Of a DNA stretch of 64,000 nt, positions 1 through 9,287 are shown in pieces. The stretch lies in the NCBI RefSeq assembly GCF_001053185.1, contig NZ_CSTD01000001.1, positions 1,792,333-1,856,332 on the forward strand, read 5' to 3'. The notes beneath the pieces are model-generated. The model was given only the letters and a program-made list of their open reading frames with translations, did no database searches and had not been told where the DNA came from. The DNA is from Mycobacterium bohemicum DSM 44277. Lineage in GTDB: Bacteria > Actinomycetota > Actinomycetes > Mycobacteriales > Mycobacteriaceae. Both the position numbers and the translations under genes were made by a program. Every line of letters starts with the position of its first letter. Within the stretch, counting starts at the first letter, position 1.

Positions 1-136
1 GCTTGACCGCCACCGTCCATTCCTTGACGGTGTGCTCGGCCTCATACACCTCGCCCATCCCACCGCGGCCCAACAGCCGCGTCAGGCGATAGGGCCCAAA
101 CGTCGAACCCACCCGCGAAGCCTGCGCGTCGCTCAT
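1..136 (-). CDS. pknH: Serine/threonine protein kinase PknH, N-terminal fragment
   Basis: Only the first 45 codons are present; the gene runs off the left edge. The protein starts [18 protein letters not shown] and continues into a glycine-rich ATP loop (GRGGMGEV) and the VAVK segment with the ATP-anchoring lysine, which is the start of a Hanks-type kinase domain. The N-terminus closely matches what I remember of M. tuberculosis PknH. PknH is a membrane kinase that phosphorylates the FHA-domain regulator EmbR, and embR lies about 3 kb away on the same strand. In M. tuberculosis the two are neighbours; here three other genes lie between them. The rest of the kinase, transmembrane segment and sensor domain are outside the window. 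Confidence 0.85.
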   Translation of the reverse strand, partial: MSDAQASRVGSTFGPYRLTRLLGRGGMGEVYEAEHTVKEWTVAVK

Positions 137-359
137 CCGGTGAACCTCCAAACCAACCCAGGCCCGCCGACCATACCAACAAACCGCCCACCAATCCGGG
201 TGTTTGCCCGTGACCCGCGAAGCGGGTGCTGCCACCGCCGTATATGCAGACGCCTGCCGACCACCGGCTGTGCGTGCCGCCGGATCCGCTTCAGCGCGTT
301 CGGTGGGCAGCGTGTGACGGCCGCCAGCACCAATACCGTTGCCGCCAGGCTGAATTCGC

Positions 360-1367
360 TCAGCGCGCGGGCCGGGTCGGGAGCGGATTGATCAGCCTCC
401 CGTGGGCGACCAGCGATCCGTGTTGCTTGAGGCGCTGGGTGCGGACGTTGACCTCGTAGCCGAGGATCCCGTCGATCTGCCCGAGTTGCTCGCTGAGGTA
501 GCGGTACAGGTCGTCGGCGTCGCGGCAGATGGCAATCGCCATCAGGTTCTTGGATCCGCTCGTGGCGCCGGCGAAGGCGATCTCGTGGTGCGCCGCGATA
601 CGTTCGCCGACGCGCTCGATGTCGCGGGGCGCCACCGTGAGCCACAGCATGCAACTGAGCTGGTGCCCCAGGCGCTCGGGTAGCACGTCGACGTCGTAGA
701 GCAGCGCGCCGCAGGCCTCCAGCGCCGCGAGTCGCCGGCCCACCCTGGCCACCGACCAGCCGGTCCGCGCGGCGAGTTTTGCTTGCGGGGTGCGGCCATC
801 CTCGGCGAGCGCCTCGAGGATCGGACGGTCCTCGGCGGCGGGCAAGGTCGGCTGATCGCGCGACACCGCGCAGGTCCGCTCGGCCAGGATCTGCGCGGCT
901 TGCCGCTCGGAGAGTGGGTGGCCGTAGCCCGTCCACGGCGTGTTTGCCGGGTCGCCGAACGCATGCAGCAGCAGGTCGATGGTGATGTCCGTGACAGCCG
1001 TCGTCCGCGGCAACAGCCGCAGGAGATCCTCGCGACCGTTGCCCAGCGGCGCACGGATGACGCAGACGAGGTCGGTCCATCCCGCCAGCACATTGGCGTG
1101 GGAGACGTCGGGCCGGCGCACCAGCGCGTCGGCCAGCTGCGACACCCGCTCGGGTGCGGCGCGAATCCGGCACACCCAGCTCGCTTCGCCATCGACCCAG
1201 CGGTTCTCCAGCCCGACAACGCGCACGACGCCGTCGCGGCGCAGCCGATGGTAGCGCCGGGCGACGGTTTGCTCGGTGGCCCCGACCACGGAGGCGATCC
1301 GGCGGAATGACACCCGCGGAGCCAACTGCAGGGCATGCAGAATCTGCGCGTCCATGGCGTCGATCAC
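360..1367 (-). CDS. Lrp/AsnC-family transcriptional regulator (tandem AsnC domains)
   Basis: A protein of about 335 residues, twice the size of a simple Lrp/AsnC protein. It holds two successive units: a helix-turn-helix ([18 protein letters not shown], then a second near residues 160-200 around [20 protein letters not shown]), each followed by a ligand-sensing AsnC/RAM-type segment. I chose the GTG start because a CATAAT -10 box ends six bases before it, an arrangement typical of mycobacterial leaderless mRNAs; an upstream GTG/ATG-type start at 1394 would add nine residues. It is divergent from an SDR and a luciferase-like monooxygenase gene, so it probably regulates them. The ligand is unknown. 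The tandem architecture is known in actinobacteria. Confidence 0.85.
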   Translation of the reverse strand: MIDAMDAQILHALQLAPRVSFRRIASVVGATEQTVARRYHRLRRDGVVRVVGLENRWVDGEASWVCRIRAAPERVSQLADALVRRPDVSHANVLAGWTDLVCVIRAPLGNGREDLLRLLPRTTAVTDITIDLLLHAFGDPANTPWTGYGHPLSERQAAQILAERTCAVSRDQPTLPAAEDRPILEALAEDGRTPQAKLAARTGWSVARVGRRLAALEACGALLYDVDVLPERLGHQLSCMLWLTVAPRDIERVGERIAAHHEIAFAGATSGSKNLMAIAICRDADDLYRYLSEQLGQIDGILGYEVNVRTQRLKQHGSLVAHGRLINPLPTRPAR

Positions 1368-1368
1368 G

Positions 1369-1398
1369 AGGAAATTATGCGCCAATCGCAACATTAAT
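1369..1398 (-). promoter_or_regulatory. Predicted leaderless promoter of the AsnC-type regulator with imperfect dyad
   Basis: On the minus strand a CATAAT -10 hexamer (plus-strand positions 1374-1379) lies six bases before the GTG start at 1367, so the transcript would begin at or next to the start codon. The same stretch is AT-rich and imperfectly symmetric, with ATTAATG on one side and CATAAT on the other. That is a plausible autoregulatory Lrp/AsnC site between the divergent genes. The assignment is inference from sequence only. Confidence 0.4.
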
Positions 1399-1465
1399 GA
1401 GGACTTCTCGTCAATATCGGCGCAGGCATAGCAACTTTGCGGCCGCCGCTGCCAGCCTGGAGCCC

Positions 1466-2215
1466 ATGAACCTGACCGGCAACACCGTCCTGGTCACCGG
1501 CGGCGCCAGCGGAATCGGCCGCGGCCTCGCCGAATCCCTGCATCGAGCGGGCAACCAGGTTGTGATCGCGGGGCGCCGTCGCGACGCGCTGCGGGCCGTC
1601 GCCGATGCGAACCCGGGCATGGAATGCCGTCGCGTGGACCTTGCCGAGCCGGCCGGCATCGACCGGCTGGCCGCCGAACTTCGCGCCGGCCACCCCGGCC
1701 TGAACGTCCTCGTCAACAACGCGGGCATCATGCTCTCCGAGGACCTGCTGGCCGGTCAGGCCGCCCTCGCCGGGATCGCCGAGGCCACGGTGGCGGTCAA
1801 TCTACTCGGCCCGATGAGGCTCACTGCAGCGCTACTACCGACCCTGCTGGGCCAACCGCACGCCGCGATCGTGAACGTGACCTCCGCGTTGGCGTTCGTG
1901 CCCAAAGCGGTCGCGCCGACCTACTCGGCAACCAAAGCGGGCCTGCACTCCTACACCCAGTCGCTTCGCCGCCAATTGCGCCACACCTGCGTCCAGGTGA
2001 TCGAGATCATCCCGCCGCGGGTGGAGACCGACATGCTCGCCGGCCAGGACCGCGGTCCCGATGTGATGGCGCTGAATGACTTTGTCGCCCAGACGATGTC
2101 GCTGCTGCGCGGCCGGCCCGACGCCACCGAGATCGTGGTCGGCGGCGCCGAACGCGTGCGCTTCGCCGCCCGCGGCGGGCGCTACGACGCCGTCTTCGAA
2201 TCAGTGAACCCCTGA
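1466..2215 (+). CDS. Short-chain dehydrogenase/reductase (DltE-like SDR)
   Basis: A 249-residue classical SDR. The nucleotide-binding motif TGGASGIG is at residues 11-18, NNAG at 84-87, and the catalytic set is Ser140, Tyr153 and Lys157 (YSATK). The motif suggests NAD(P)-dependent oxidation or reduction of a small alcohol or carbonyl; the substrate cannot be read from sequence. The start is the ATG behind a GGAG; longer in-frame extensions upstream would cross the divergent promoter. The next gene, a luciferase-like monooxygenase, begins 12 bases downstream on the same strand, so the two are probably co-transcribed and controlled by the divergent AsnC-type regulator. I recall no counterpart between pknH and embR in M. 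tuberculosis. Confidence 0.88.
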   Translation: MNLTGNTVLVTGGASGIGRGLAESLHRAGNQVVIAGRRRDALRAVADANPGMECRRVDLAEPAGIDRLAAELRAGHPGLNVLVNNAGIMLSEDLLAGQAALAGIAEATVAVNLLGPMRLTAALLPTLLGQPHAAIVNVTSALAFVPKAVAPTYSATKAGLHSYTQSLRRQLRHTCVQVIEIIPPRVETDMLAGQDRGPDVMALNDFVAQTMSLLRGRPDATEIVVGGAERVRFAARGGRYDAVFESVNP

Positions 2216-2227
2216 GGAGCGATCACC

Positions 2228-3064
2228 ATGCAGATCGGAATCGGACTGCCCAGCCATATCGCGCACGTGCCGGGTCCGTTGCACGCCGAGTGGGCCCGCC
2301 GGGCCGAGCGGCGCGGCTTCGCCGAACTGGCGGCGATCGACCGCCTGGTCTACGAAAGCCTCGACTCGATCGTCGCGCTCTCCGTGGCCGCGGGCGCGAC
2401 GACAGTCATCGGCTTGACCACCAACGTGCTGCTGGCCCCGCTCTATCCGGCGGCGCTGCTGGCAAAGCAAGTCACCGCCCTCGCCGGCGCATCCTCCGGC
2501 CGCCTCACCCTCGGCCTGGGAATCGGAAGCCGGCCGGACGACTACACCGCCGTCGGCGTGGACTTCCGGCGGCGTGGGCGCATCCTCGACCAGACCGTGG
2601 CCGTCCTGCGTGAGACGTGCGACGCCAGGACCGTCACCGGCGACAAGGCGCTCGCCCCTGCGCCGGTGCGGATTCCGATCCTGTTCGGCGGGCGCGCGGA
2701 CGCCTCGATCCGCCGCGCCGCGACGATCGGTGACGGCTGGACCGCCGGGGCGTCCGTGCTCGCCGACCGGGTGCGCGCGGCGTGGGCGGAGGCGAATCGC
2801 GCTGGCCGACCGAGGCTTTCGGCCAGCGTCAACTTCGCCCTCGGCGACGCCGAGACCGTCGCCGCCGGCCGGGCCCACCTGCAGCGCTACTACGGCTTCA
2901 AGCCCGACTACGCCGCACTCAACGTCGCCGACATGCTCACCTCGCCCCTCGACGCCGCACAGACCGTGCGGGCCTACCGGGACCTGGGGTTCGACGGGGT
3001 CGTGTTCCACCCCTGCGTCGCCGATCTCGACCAGGTCGATCGCCTCGCCGACGCGCTGCTGTGA
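2228..3064 (+). CDS. LLM-class (luciferase-like) F420/flavin-dependent oxidoreductase
   Basis: A 278-residue TIM-barrel protein of the luciferase-like monooxygenase superfamily. It opens with MQIGIGLPSH and carries the family-typical LAKQVTALAGASSGRLTLGLGIG segment around residues 78-100 and PILFGGRADASIRRAA near residue 150. Mycobacterial members often use coenzyme F420, but F420 and FMN types cannot be separated safely here. A GAGGAG ribosome-binding site is well placed before the ATG. It follows the SDR by 12 bases, suggesting a two-step redox function on a shared substrate. That pairing and its control by the AsnC-type regulator are inferences. Confidence 0.87.
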   Translation: MQIGIGLPSHIAHVPGPLHAEWARRAERRGFAELAAIDRLVYESLDSIVALSVAAGATTVIGLTTNVLLAPLYPAALLAKQVTALAGASSGRLTLGLGIGSRPDDYTAVGVDFRRRGRILDQTVAVLRETCDARTVTGDKALAPAPVRIPILFGGRADASIRRAATIGDGWTAGASVLADRVRAAWAEANRAGRPRLSASVNFALGDAETVAAGRAHLQRYYGFKPDYAALNVADMLTSPLDAAQTVRAYRDLGFDGVVFHPCVADLDQVDRLADALL

Positions 3065-3111
3065 TGTCTTGTCCTGTTGCACACAGTGATTCGCCGCGGC
3101 GGCCCGGACGG

Positions 3112-4251
3112 CTAGGCGTCGCCGCCGGCGGTGTGAAACGTGAAGTGGTAGTCGCAGATGCGGACGTGGTCGCCGTCGTGCAGCGTGGCGGTCGAGCGGA
3201 TCCGCTGGTGTTGCACGTGCACGCCGTTGGACGAACGCAGGTCGTTGATGATGTAGCTGGTCCCGGTGTCGACGATGACGGCGTGGTGGCGGCTGACGTT
3301 GGGGCTCTCGAGCACGATGTCGTTGTCGCCGAGCCGCCCGATCCGGGTCGCCGCCGCCTGCAGCGGATAGCTGCGCCCCGAGTCCGTCGTCAGGCACGCG
3401 ACGGCCTTCTGGCCCGACACCATGGTGCGCTGGTCGAGTACGGTGATCACCCCGGCAGCGGTGGTCTTCGCCGACTTGCGGGCATCGAGTTGTTCCTGGC
3501 GCAGGATCCGCTCGTTGAGGGTGCGAAGCGTGGGCCCGGGATCGATCCCCAGCTCGTCGGCGAGCGTGGCCTTCACGCGGCGGTAGGCCGCCAGCGCGTC
3601 GGACTGCCGGTCGGACAGGTAGTAGGCCGTGATCAACTGGGCCCACAACGGCTCGCGGTAGGGGTGTTCGGCGGTCAGGGCTTCCAGCTCGGCGATCACG
3701 GCGGGGGCACGGCCGCAGGCCATTTCGGCCTCGGCCTGCGCGGTGTGGACGAGGATCTTCTCTTCGACCAGGGAGGTGGCATAGGTCTCGACGAACGCGA
3801 AGTCGCGCAGGTCCTCCAGCACGGGTCCCCGCCACTGCGCCAACGCCTCGGAGAGGTGCCGGCTGGCCGCTTCGAAGAGGCCGGCCGCCGCGGCATGCAC
3901 ACCCGCGGTCTTCTCGGCGATGAACCGCCCGAGGTCGCAGTCGCCGTCGGCGACGGTCAGGCGGTAACCCGGCGGCGCGGCGGTCAACGCCGCCGGGGGG
4001 TCGATCCCGTGTCCGGCGAGCAGCTTTCGCAGATTCGACACGTAGGAATGGATGCTGGCCCGCGCGCCCGACGGGGGAGAGCCGTCCCACAGGCCGGTGA
4101 TGAGCCGTTCGACGGCGACGGGAACGTTGCGGTTCATCAGCAGAAGCGCCAGAACCGCCCGCTGCTTGGGCGTACCCAACGCCGCGGGGGCGCCGTCGAC
4201 GGTCATCTCCAACGGTCCGAGCAGGCCGAACTCGAGACGTGTGTTCGCCAT
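3112..4251 (-). CDS. embR: EmbR, SARP-type transcriptional regulator with FHA domain
   Basis: A 379-residue protein with an OmpR/SARP-type winged-helix DNA-binding domain (about 1-100, starting LEFGLLGPLEMTVDG), a bacterial transcriptional activation domain (about 105-270) and a C-terminal forkhead-associated domain (about 300-379) with GRLGDND, SRHHAV and NDLRSSNGV. Its length and sequence closely match M. tuberculosis EmbR. In that species the FHA domain docks onto phosphorylated PknH, and EmbR activates the embCAB arabinosyltransferase genes, the targets of ethambutol. The FHA phosphothreonine-binding residues (Arg, Ser-Arg-His, Asn) are all present. A related FHA-SARP paralogue cannot be fully excluded, but the pknH neighbourhood supports embR. 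Confidence 0.9.
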   Translation of the reverse strand: MANTRLEFGLLGPLEMTVDGAPAALGTPKQRAVLALLLMNRNVPVAVERLITGLWDGSPPSGARASIHSYVSNLRKLLAGHGIDPPAALTAAPPGYRLTVADGDCDLGRFIAEKTAGVHAAAAGLFEAASRHLSEALAQWRGPVLEDLRDFAFVETYATSLVEEKILVHTAQAEAEMACGRAPAVIAELEALTAEHPYREPLWAQLITAYYLSDRQSDALAAYRRVKATLADELGIDPGPTLRTLNERILRQEQLDARKSAKTTAAGVITVLDQRTMVSGQKAVACLTTDSGRSYPLQAAATRIGRLGDNDIVLESPNVSRHHAVIVDTGTSYIINDLRSSNGVHVQHQRIRSTATLHDGDHVRICDYHFTFHTAGGDA

Positions 4252-4352
4252 CGCGCTTACCAGCCTTTCGGAGTGCGTGCTTTGGGGACGGGACGTGATC
4301 GATTCTCGCGCATATCACCGGCGGACCGGTTCACCGCAACTGCCGCCATCAG

Positions 4353-6242
4353 CTACGCCCGGGTCATCGCGTAGTAGGCGCCGCGGCGGGCCAGCAGCCC
4401 GGCGTGGTCACCCTGCTCCACGATCCGGCCCGCCTCCACCACCAGGATGCGGTCGGCGTCGCGGATCGTCGAAAGCCGATGCGCGATGATAAAACTCGTT
4501 CGATCGCGGCGCAGTTCGCACATGGCGCGCTGGATCAGGGCCTCGGTGCGGGTGTCCACCGAACTGGTCGCCTCGTCCAGGATCAGCAGCCGGGGGCGGG
4601 CCAGGAATGCGCGCGCGATGGTGATGAGCTGCTTTTCGCCGGCGCTGATGTTGGCGCCGTCGCCGCTGATGCGAGTCTGGTAGCCCGCGGGCAGCGTGTG
4701 GACGAACCGGTCGACGTAGGCGGCCCTGGCTGCCTCCTCCACCTCGTCGTCGCCGGCGTCCGGGCGCCCGTAGGCGATGTTCTCCGCGACGGTCCCGTCG
4801 AAGAGCCAAGTGTCCTGCAGCACCATGCCGATTCCCGAGCGCAGCGACTCCCGGCTCACGGTGGTGATGTCGACGCCGTCGATGAGGATCCGGCCGGCAT
4901 CCACGTCGTAGAACCGCATCAGCAGGTTCACCAGCGTGGTTTTGCCGGCCCCGGTCGGCCCGACGATCGCGACCGTGCTGCCGGGTTCGGCGACCATGGA
5001 CAGGTCGTGGATCACCTCGGTGCCCGGGCGGTAGGAGAAGCTCACCCGCTCGAACTCGACACGTCCGGCCCGGCCGGTGGGCGCCGGCAACCGCAGCGGC
5101 GAGTCGCCCGGCTCCTCGGGCTCGTCGAGCAGGTCGAACACCCGCTCGGCGCTGGCCACCCCGGACTGCACGGCGTTGTACATCCCGGCGACCTGGCTCA
5201 GCGGGGCATTGAACTGGCGCACATATTGAATGAACGCCTGGATGTTGCCCAGGGTGATGCGCCCGGTCGCCACCTGCACGCCGCCGACCACGGCGACCGC
5301 GACGTAGCCCAGGTTGCCGACGAACGTGGTCGCGGGCCCGACCAGCCCGGAGACGAACTGGGCGCCGAAACTGGCCCGGTAGACGTCGTCGTTCAACGCG
5401 CGGAACTGCTCGCGCGCCGCCGCCTGGTGGCCGAAGGTCTTGACCACGGTGAACCCGCTGTAGGTCTCTTCGATGTGGGCGTTGAGGCGTCCGATGCTCG
5501 TCCACTGGGCGGCGAACAGGCGCTGCGAGCGCCGCGCGATCGCCCGGGTCGCCAGCAGCGAAAGCGGCACGGCCGCAACGGTGATCAGGGTGAGCAGCGG
5601 CGAGATGGACAGCATCATCGCCAGCACGGTCACGACGGTCAGGACCGACGTCAGCAGTTGGCTGATCGTCATCGACAGCGACGACTGGACGTTGTCGATG
5701 TCGTTGGTGACCCGGCTGAGCACCTCGCCGCGCTGCCGGCCGTCGAAATACGCCAACGGCAGCCGGTGAATCTTGTCCTCGACGTCGGAACGCAGCGCGA
5801 CCATGGTGCGCTGCACGGTGATGTTCAGCAGGCGGGCCTGTCCCCACATCAGCAGCGCGGCAAGCCCATACAGCGCCAGCGCAAGCGCCAGCGTCCGCGC
5901 CACCGCGCCGAAATCGACGCCTGCGCCCGGCACCACGTTCATGCCCGAGAGCAGGTCGGCGAAGGAGTTGTCGCCGCGGGCGCGGGCCGCGGCGACGGCC
6001 TGGGCCTTGCTGATCCCGGCCGGGAGGCGTCGCCCGACGACGCCGTTGAAGAGCAGATCGGTGGCGTGGCCCAGTATGCGCGGCACGACGACGCCGACAA
6101 CGGTTCCGGTGACGCCCAGCGTCATGATCACCGCGATCATGCGGCGTTGCGGGGCAAGCCGTTTCACCAGCCGGGCCGACGATCCCCAGAAGTCGCGCGA
6201 CCGGCCGACGGCGGGCCGCACCGCGCCGCGTGTCGCGGTCAT
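4353..6242 (-). CDS. ABC transporter half-protein, fused permease and ATPase (Rv1272c-like)
   Basis: A 629-residue exporter-type ABC protein. The N-terminal half is a six-helix membrane domain with a periplasmic insertion of about 50 residues near 70-115; the C-terminal half is the ATPase. Walker [10 protein letters not shown] is at about 428-436, the signature ISAGEKQ at 532-538 (E instead of the usual Q in SGGQ), and Walker B LLILDEA at about 552-558, followed by the H-loop IIAHRLST. Its start overlaps the stop of the upstream ABC gene by four bases, so the two are translationally coupled and probably form a heterodimer. The substrate is unknown; related M. tuberculosis proteins are thought to move lipids or drugs. 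Confidence 0.9.
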   Translation of the reverse strand: MTATRGAVRPAVGRSRDFWGSSARLVKRLAPQRRMIAVIMTLGVTGTVVGVVVPRILGHATDLLFNGVVGRRLPAGISKAQAVAAARARGDNSFADLLSGMNVVPGAGVDFGAVARTLALALALYGLAALLMWGQARLLNITVQRTMVALRSDVEDKIHRLPLAYFDGRQRGEVLSRVTNDIDNVQSSLSMTISQLLTSVLTVVTVLAMMLSISPLLTLITVAAVPLSLLATRAIARRSQRLFAAQWTSIGRLNAHIEETYSGFTVVKTFGHQAAAREQFRALNDDVYRASFGAQFVSGLVGPATTFVGNLGYVAVAVVGGVQVATGRITLGNIQAFIQYVRQFNAPLSQVAGMYNAVQSGVASAERVFDLLDEPEEPGDSPLRLPAPTGRAGRVEFERVSFSYRPGTEVIHDLSMVAEPGSTVAIVGPTGAGKTTLVNLLMRFYDVDAGRILIDGVDITTVSRESLRSGIGMVLQDTWLFDGTVAENIAYGRPDAGDDEVEEAARAAYVDRFVHTLPAGYQTRISGDGANISAGEKQLITIARAFLARPRLLILDEATSSVDTRTEALIQRAMCELRRDRTSFIIAHRLSTIRDADRILVVEAGRIVEQGDHAGLLARRGAYYAMTRA

Positions 6243-7996
6243 GGCGCGCCCCCGGCCCGGCCCGATCGCACCGCGCCCACCGACTGGGAGTCGGCGAACT
6301 CCGCGTAGGCGGCGCAGTCGGTCAGCAGCGATTCATGGGTGCCGCGGCCCACGAGTTGGCCGTTGTCGATGACAATCACCTGCTCGGCCCGGGCTGCGGT
6401 GGAGATCCGTTGGGTGACAACGATCGTCGTGGCGTCTCCGGAGATCTCACGCAGCGCGCCCCGCACGCGGGCCTCGGTGTGCACGTCGAGCGCGGCGAAC
6501 GAGTCGTCGAACAGATAGATCGCCGGGCGGCGGATGACCGCGCGGGCGATCGCCAGGCGTTGCCGTTGCCCGCCGGAGAAGTTGATCCCGCCCTGCGCGA
6601 CGCGCATGAGCAGCCCGTCATCGTGCGCGCGCACGAAGCCGTCGGCGTCGGCGATGCGCAGCGCCTCCCACATCTCCTCGTCGGTCGCATCCGCCTTTCC
6701 GTAGCGCAGGTTGTCCGCGACGGTGCCGGAGAACAAATAGCCGCGCTGGGGAACCAGCCCGATCGCCGACCACAGCCGCTCGGTGTGGTAGTCGCGCACG
6801 TCGACGTCGTCGATGAAAACCGCGCCGCCGCTCACGTCATAGAGCCGGCAGATCAGCGACACCAGCGTCGACTTGCCCGAACCGGTGCTGCCGACGATCG
6901 CGGTGGTGGTGCCCGGCGCCGCGGTCAGCGAAACATCCTGCAGGACGGGGCGTTCGGCGCCGGGGTAGGTGAACGACGCCCCCTCCAACCGGACCGCCCC
7001 CGTGATCCCGCCCGGCGGGGACTTGGGGTTGGCCGGGCTCGAGACGGCGGGGCGGGCGGAGAGGACCTCGGTGATCCGTTCGGCGCACACCGATGCCCGC
7101 GGCAGCACCACCAGCGTCATCGTCGCCATCACCACGGCCATCAGGATCTGGGTGAAGTAGGCCAGGAACGCGGTCAGCGAACCGACCTGCATCTGGCCGT
7201 GATCGATGCGCATCCCGCCGAACCAGATCAGCGCGACGCTGGAGACGTTGACGGTCAGCGTCGTGACCGGCAGCATCAGCGCCTGCAGGTTGCCCGCGGT
7301 CAGGGCGGTGTCGGACAGGGCGTGGTTCGCGCGCGCGAACCGGTCGCGCTCGTAGGGCTCGCGGGCGAAGGCCCGCACCACGCGGACCCCGGACAGTTGG
7401 TCGCGCAGCACGCGGTTGATGCCGTCGATCAGGCCCTGCATGCGGCGCAGCAGCGGCAGCATGCGCGACATGATCCAGTAGTTGGCCACGGCCATGATCG
7501 GAACGCTGACCAGCAGCAGCCACGTCAGCGCGGCCTCCTGGTGCAGGGCCATGACGATGCCGCCGACGCACATGATGGGCCCGGTCACCAGGACGGTGGC
7601 CGCGATCTGAACCAGGTACTGGATCTGCCGGACGTCGTTGGTGCTGCGCGTCAGCAGGGTCGGGGCGCCGAACCGCGCGGTCTCGCGCTCGGAAAAGGTG
7701 GTGACGTGGTCGAACACCGCCCCGCGCAGGTCGCGGCCGAATCCCATCCCGGTCCGCGACCCGAAGTAGGTCGCCCCCACCGAGCACAGCACCTGCAACC
7801 CGGTGACGGCGAGCATCACCGCGCCGAGCCTGACGATGGTGGCGGTATCGCCGCGGGCGACGCCGTCGTCGATGATCGCGGCGTTGACGGTCGGCAGATA
7901 CAGCGACGCCATCGTGCTGATCGTCTGGAGCGCCATCAGTGCTCCGACCAGCCGGCGATACGGCCTGACGTACTGGCGCAGCAGTGCCAGGAGCAT
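6239..7996 (-). CDS. ABC transporter half-protein, fused permease and ATPase (Rv1273c-like)
   Basis: A 585-residue exporter-type ABC half-transporter with an N-terminal membrane domain and a C-terminal ATPase: Walker [12 protein letters not shown]-loop LVPQRGY, signature FSGGQRQ and Walker B IYLFDDSF. The Walker B ends DD rather than DE, so the catalytic glutamate is replaced by aspartate; such degenerate sites are common in one half of heterodimeric exporters. I chose the ATG giving [15 protein letters not shown] because the M. tuberculosis homologue begins there; a GTG 42 bases upstream would add 14 residues. It overlaps the second half-transporter by four bases. A gene cluster for lipoproteins lies divergently upstream. 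Confidence 0.88.
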   Translation of the reverse strand: MLLALLRQYVRPYRRLVGALMALQTISTMASLYLPTVNAAIIDDGVARGDTATIVRLGAVMLAVTGLQVLCSVGATYFGSRTGMGFGRDLRGAVFDHVTTFSERETARFGAPTLLTRSTNDVRQIQYLVQIAATVLVTGPIMCVGGIVMALHQEAALTWLLLVSVPIMAVANYWIMSRMLPLLRRMQGLIDGINRVLRDQLSGVRVVRAFAREPYERDRFARANHALSDTALTAGNLQALMLPVTTLTVNVSSVALIWFGGMRIDHGQMQVGSLTAFLAYFTQILMAVVMATMTLVVLPRASVCAERITEVLSARPAVSSPANPKSPPGGITGAVRLEGASFTYPGAERPVLQDVSLTAAPGTTTAIVGSTGSGKSTLVSLICRLYDVSGGAVFIDDVDVRDYHTERLWSAIGLVPQRGYLFSGTVADNLRYGKADATDEEMWEALRIADADGFVRAHDDGLLMRVAQGGINFSGGQRQRLAIARAVIRRPAIYLFDDSFAALDVHTEARVRGALREISGDATTIVVTQRISTAARAEQVIVIDNGQLVGRGTHESLLTDCAAYAEFADSQSVGAVRSGRAGGAP

Positions 7997-8132
7997 TCGG
8001 TAACTGTCGCACATCGCCGCCGGCGGCCGGGTCAGCACCGCGCGGGCCGGCGGCGTGGTCGCCGAGATCGAAACGCCTGCTCAGGTGGCGCGTCGGTGGT
8101 TGACCCCCAGGCCTGCCGCTACAGTGCATCGT

Positions 8133-8168
8133 GTGACGACCAGTAGGCGAGAAATCGGTGCGGCGTAG
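8133..8168 (+). CDS. Possible leaderless mini-ORF (11 codons) overlapping the lprB start
   Basis: A TACAGT -10 box at 8120-8125 is followed seven bases later by a GTG that opens an 11-codon reading frame (MTTSRREIGAA) whose stop lies ten bases inside lprB. Translation of such a leaderless frame could tune entry at the lprB start by coupling or competition. No homologue is known to me and a frame this short can occur by chance, so this is a candidate only. Confidence 0.25.
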   Translation: MTTSRREIGAA

Positions 8169-8727
8169 GGTGCGGGCTCTGGCTTGGATGGCGTTGCGGT
8201 TATCGCTGGCGTTGACGATCCTGATCGCCGCCGTCGCCGGATGCTCGGGTGGGGGCGACAACAAGGCGGGGTCGACCGGCTCGTCGGCGCCGGCGAACGG
8301 CGAGGGGCACCACGGGCCGATGTTCCCGCAGTGCGGCGGCGTCAGCGATCAGACCGTAACGGAGCTGACGAAGGTCAGCGGGCTGATCAACACGGCCCGC
8401 AACTCCGTCGGCTGTCAGTGGCTTGCCGGCGGCGGCATCCTGGGCCCGCACTTCTCGTTCTCGTGGTATCGCGGCAGCCCGATCGGGCGTGAGCGCAAGA
8501 CCGAGGAGCTGTCGCGCGCGAGCGTCGACGACATCAACATCAACGGCCACAGCGGTTTCATCGCGGTCGGCAACGAGCCGAATCTGGGGGATTCGCTGTG
8601 CGAGGTCGGCATTCAGTTCCAGGACGACTTCATCGAGTGGTCGGTGAGCTTCAGCCAGAAGCCGTTCCCCCCGCCCTGCGACATCGCCAAAGAACTGGCC
8701 CGACAATCGATTGCGAATTCCAAATGA
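8158..8727 (+). CDS. lprB: Lipoprotein LprB
   Basis: A 189-residue precursor with an arginine-rich N-terminus, a hydrophobic signal segment and a lipobox AVAGC with the lipidated cysteine at residue 29. The rest is a secreted DUF3558-type domain with paired cysteines (FPQCGGVS, SVGCQW, SLCEVG, PPCDIA). Length and sequence match what I recall of M. tuberculosis LprB (Rv1274). The product is expected to be lipid-anchored on the outer face of the membrane; its function is not established. The start is GTG. The gene overlaps lprC by four bases (ATGA), so they form one operon, divergent from the two ABC transporter genes. Confidence 0.9.
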   Translation: MRRRVRALAWMALRLSLALTILIAAVAGCSGGGDNKAGSTGSSAPANGEGHHGPMFPQCGGVSDQTVTELTKVSGLINTARNSVGCQWLAGGGILGPHFSFSWYRGSPIGRERKTEELSRASVDDININGHSGFIAVGNEPNLGDSLCEVGIQFQDDFIEWSVSFSQKPFPPPCDIAKELARQSIANSK

Positions 8728-9287
8728 CCGCGGCACAGCGTTTGCGCCCGCGCGTCAAAGTCGCGGTCATCAGCGTGATCCTCGCGCTGGTGGTGCTGAC
8801 CGGATGCTCGAAGTCGGTCGCGGGCAACGCCGTGAAGGCCGGGTCGGGCGGCACGCCCCGCAACAACAACTCCCAGCAGCAGTATCCGAACCTGCTCAAG
8901 GAGTGTGAGGTGCTGACCAGCGACATCCTCGCCAAGACCGTGGGCGCCGATCCGCTGGACATCCAGAGCACGTTCGTCGGCGCGATCTGCCGGTGGCAGG
9001 CGGCCAATCCGGCGGGGCTGATCGACATCACCCGGTTCTGGTTCGAACAGGGCAGCCTGTCCGAGGAGCGCAAGGTCGCCGAGTTCCTCAAGTACAAGGT
9101 GGAAAACCGCAACATCGCCGGCATCGAGTCGATCGTGATGCGCCCGGACGACCCCAACGGCGCGTGCGGAGTGGCCAGCGACGCCGCCGGGGTGGTGGGT
9201 TGGTGGGTCAATCCGCAGGCGCCGGGCATCGACGCGTGCGGGCAGGCCCTGAAGCTGATGGAGCTGACGCTGGCGACGAACTCCTAG
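8724..9287 (+). CDS. lprC: Lipoprotein LprC
   Basis: A 187-residue lipoprotein precursor. A positively charged N-terminus (MTAAQRLRPRVK) leads to a hydrophobic segment and the lipobox VLTGC, with the lipidated cysteine at residue 28. The mature part is a DUF3558-like domain resembling LprB (KECEVLTSDILA, AICRWQ), so the pair are probably ancient duplicates. The start ATG lies inside the lprB stop (ATGA), showing coupled translation. At its 3' end the stop codon shares the palindrome CTAG with the stop of the convergent phosphatase gene. The function is unknown. Confidence 0.9.
   Translation: MTAAQRLRPRVKVAVISVILALVVLTGCSKSVAGNAVKAGSGGTPRNNNSQQQYPNLLKECEVLTSDILAKTVGADPLDIQSTFVGAICRWQAANPAGLIDITRFWFEQGSLSEERKVAEFLKYKVENRNIAGIESIVMRPDDPNGACGVASDAAGVVGWWVNPQAPGIDACGQALKLMELTLATNS

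Noticed and set aside
2201..4318. Long minus-strand frame antisense to the LLM gene and through embR
   Set aside because: Arg/Pro/Gly-rich shadow of high-GC coding DNA; the embR frame and the LLM frame carry real domains.
6230..8146. Long plus-strand frame opposite the ABC transporter gene
   Set aside because: Mirror of a codon-biased gene; composition is His/Asp/Gln-rich without any domain.
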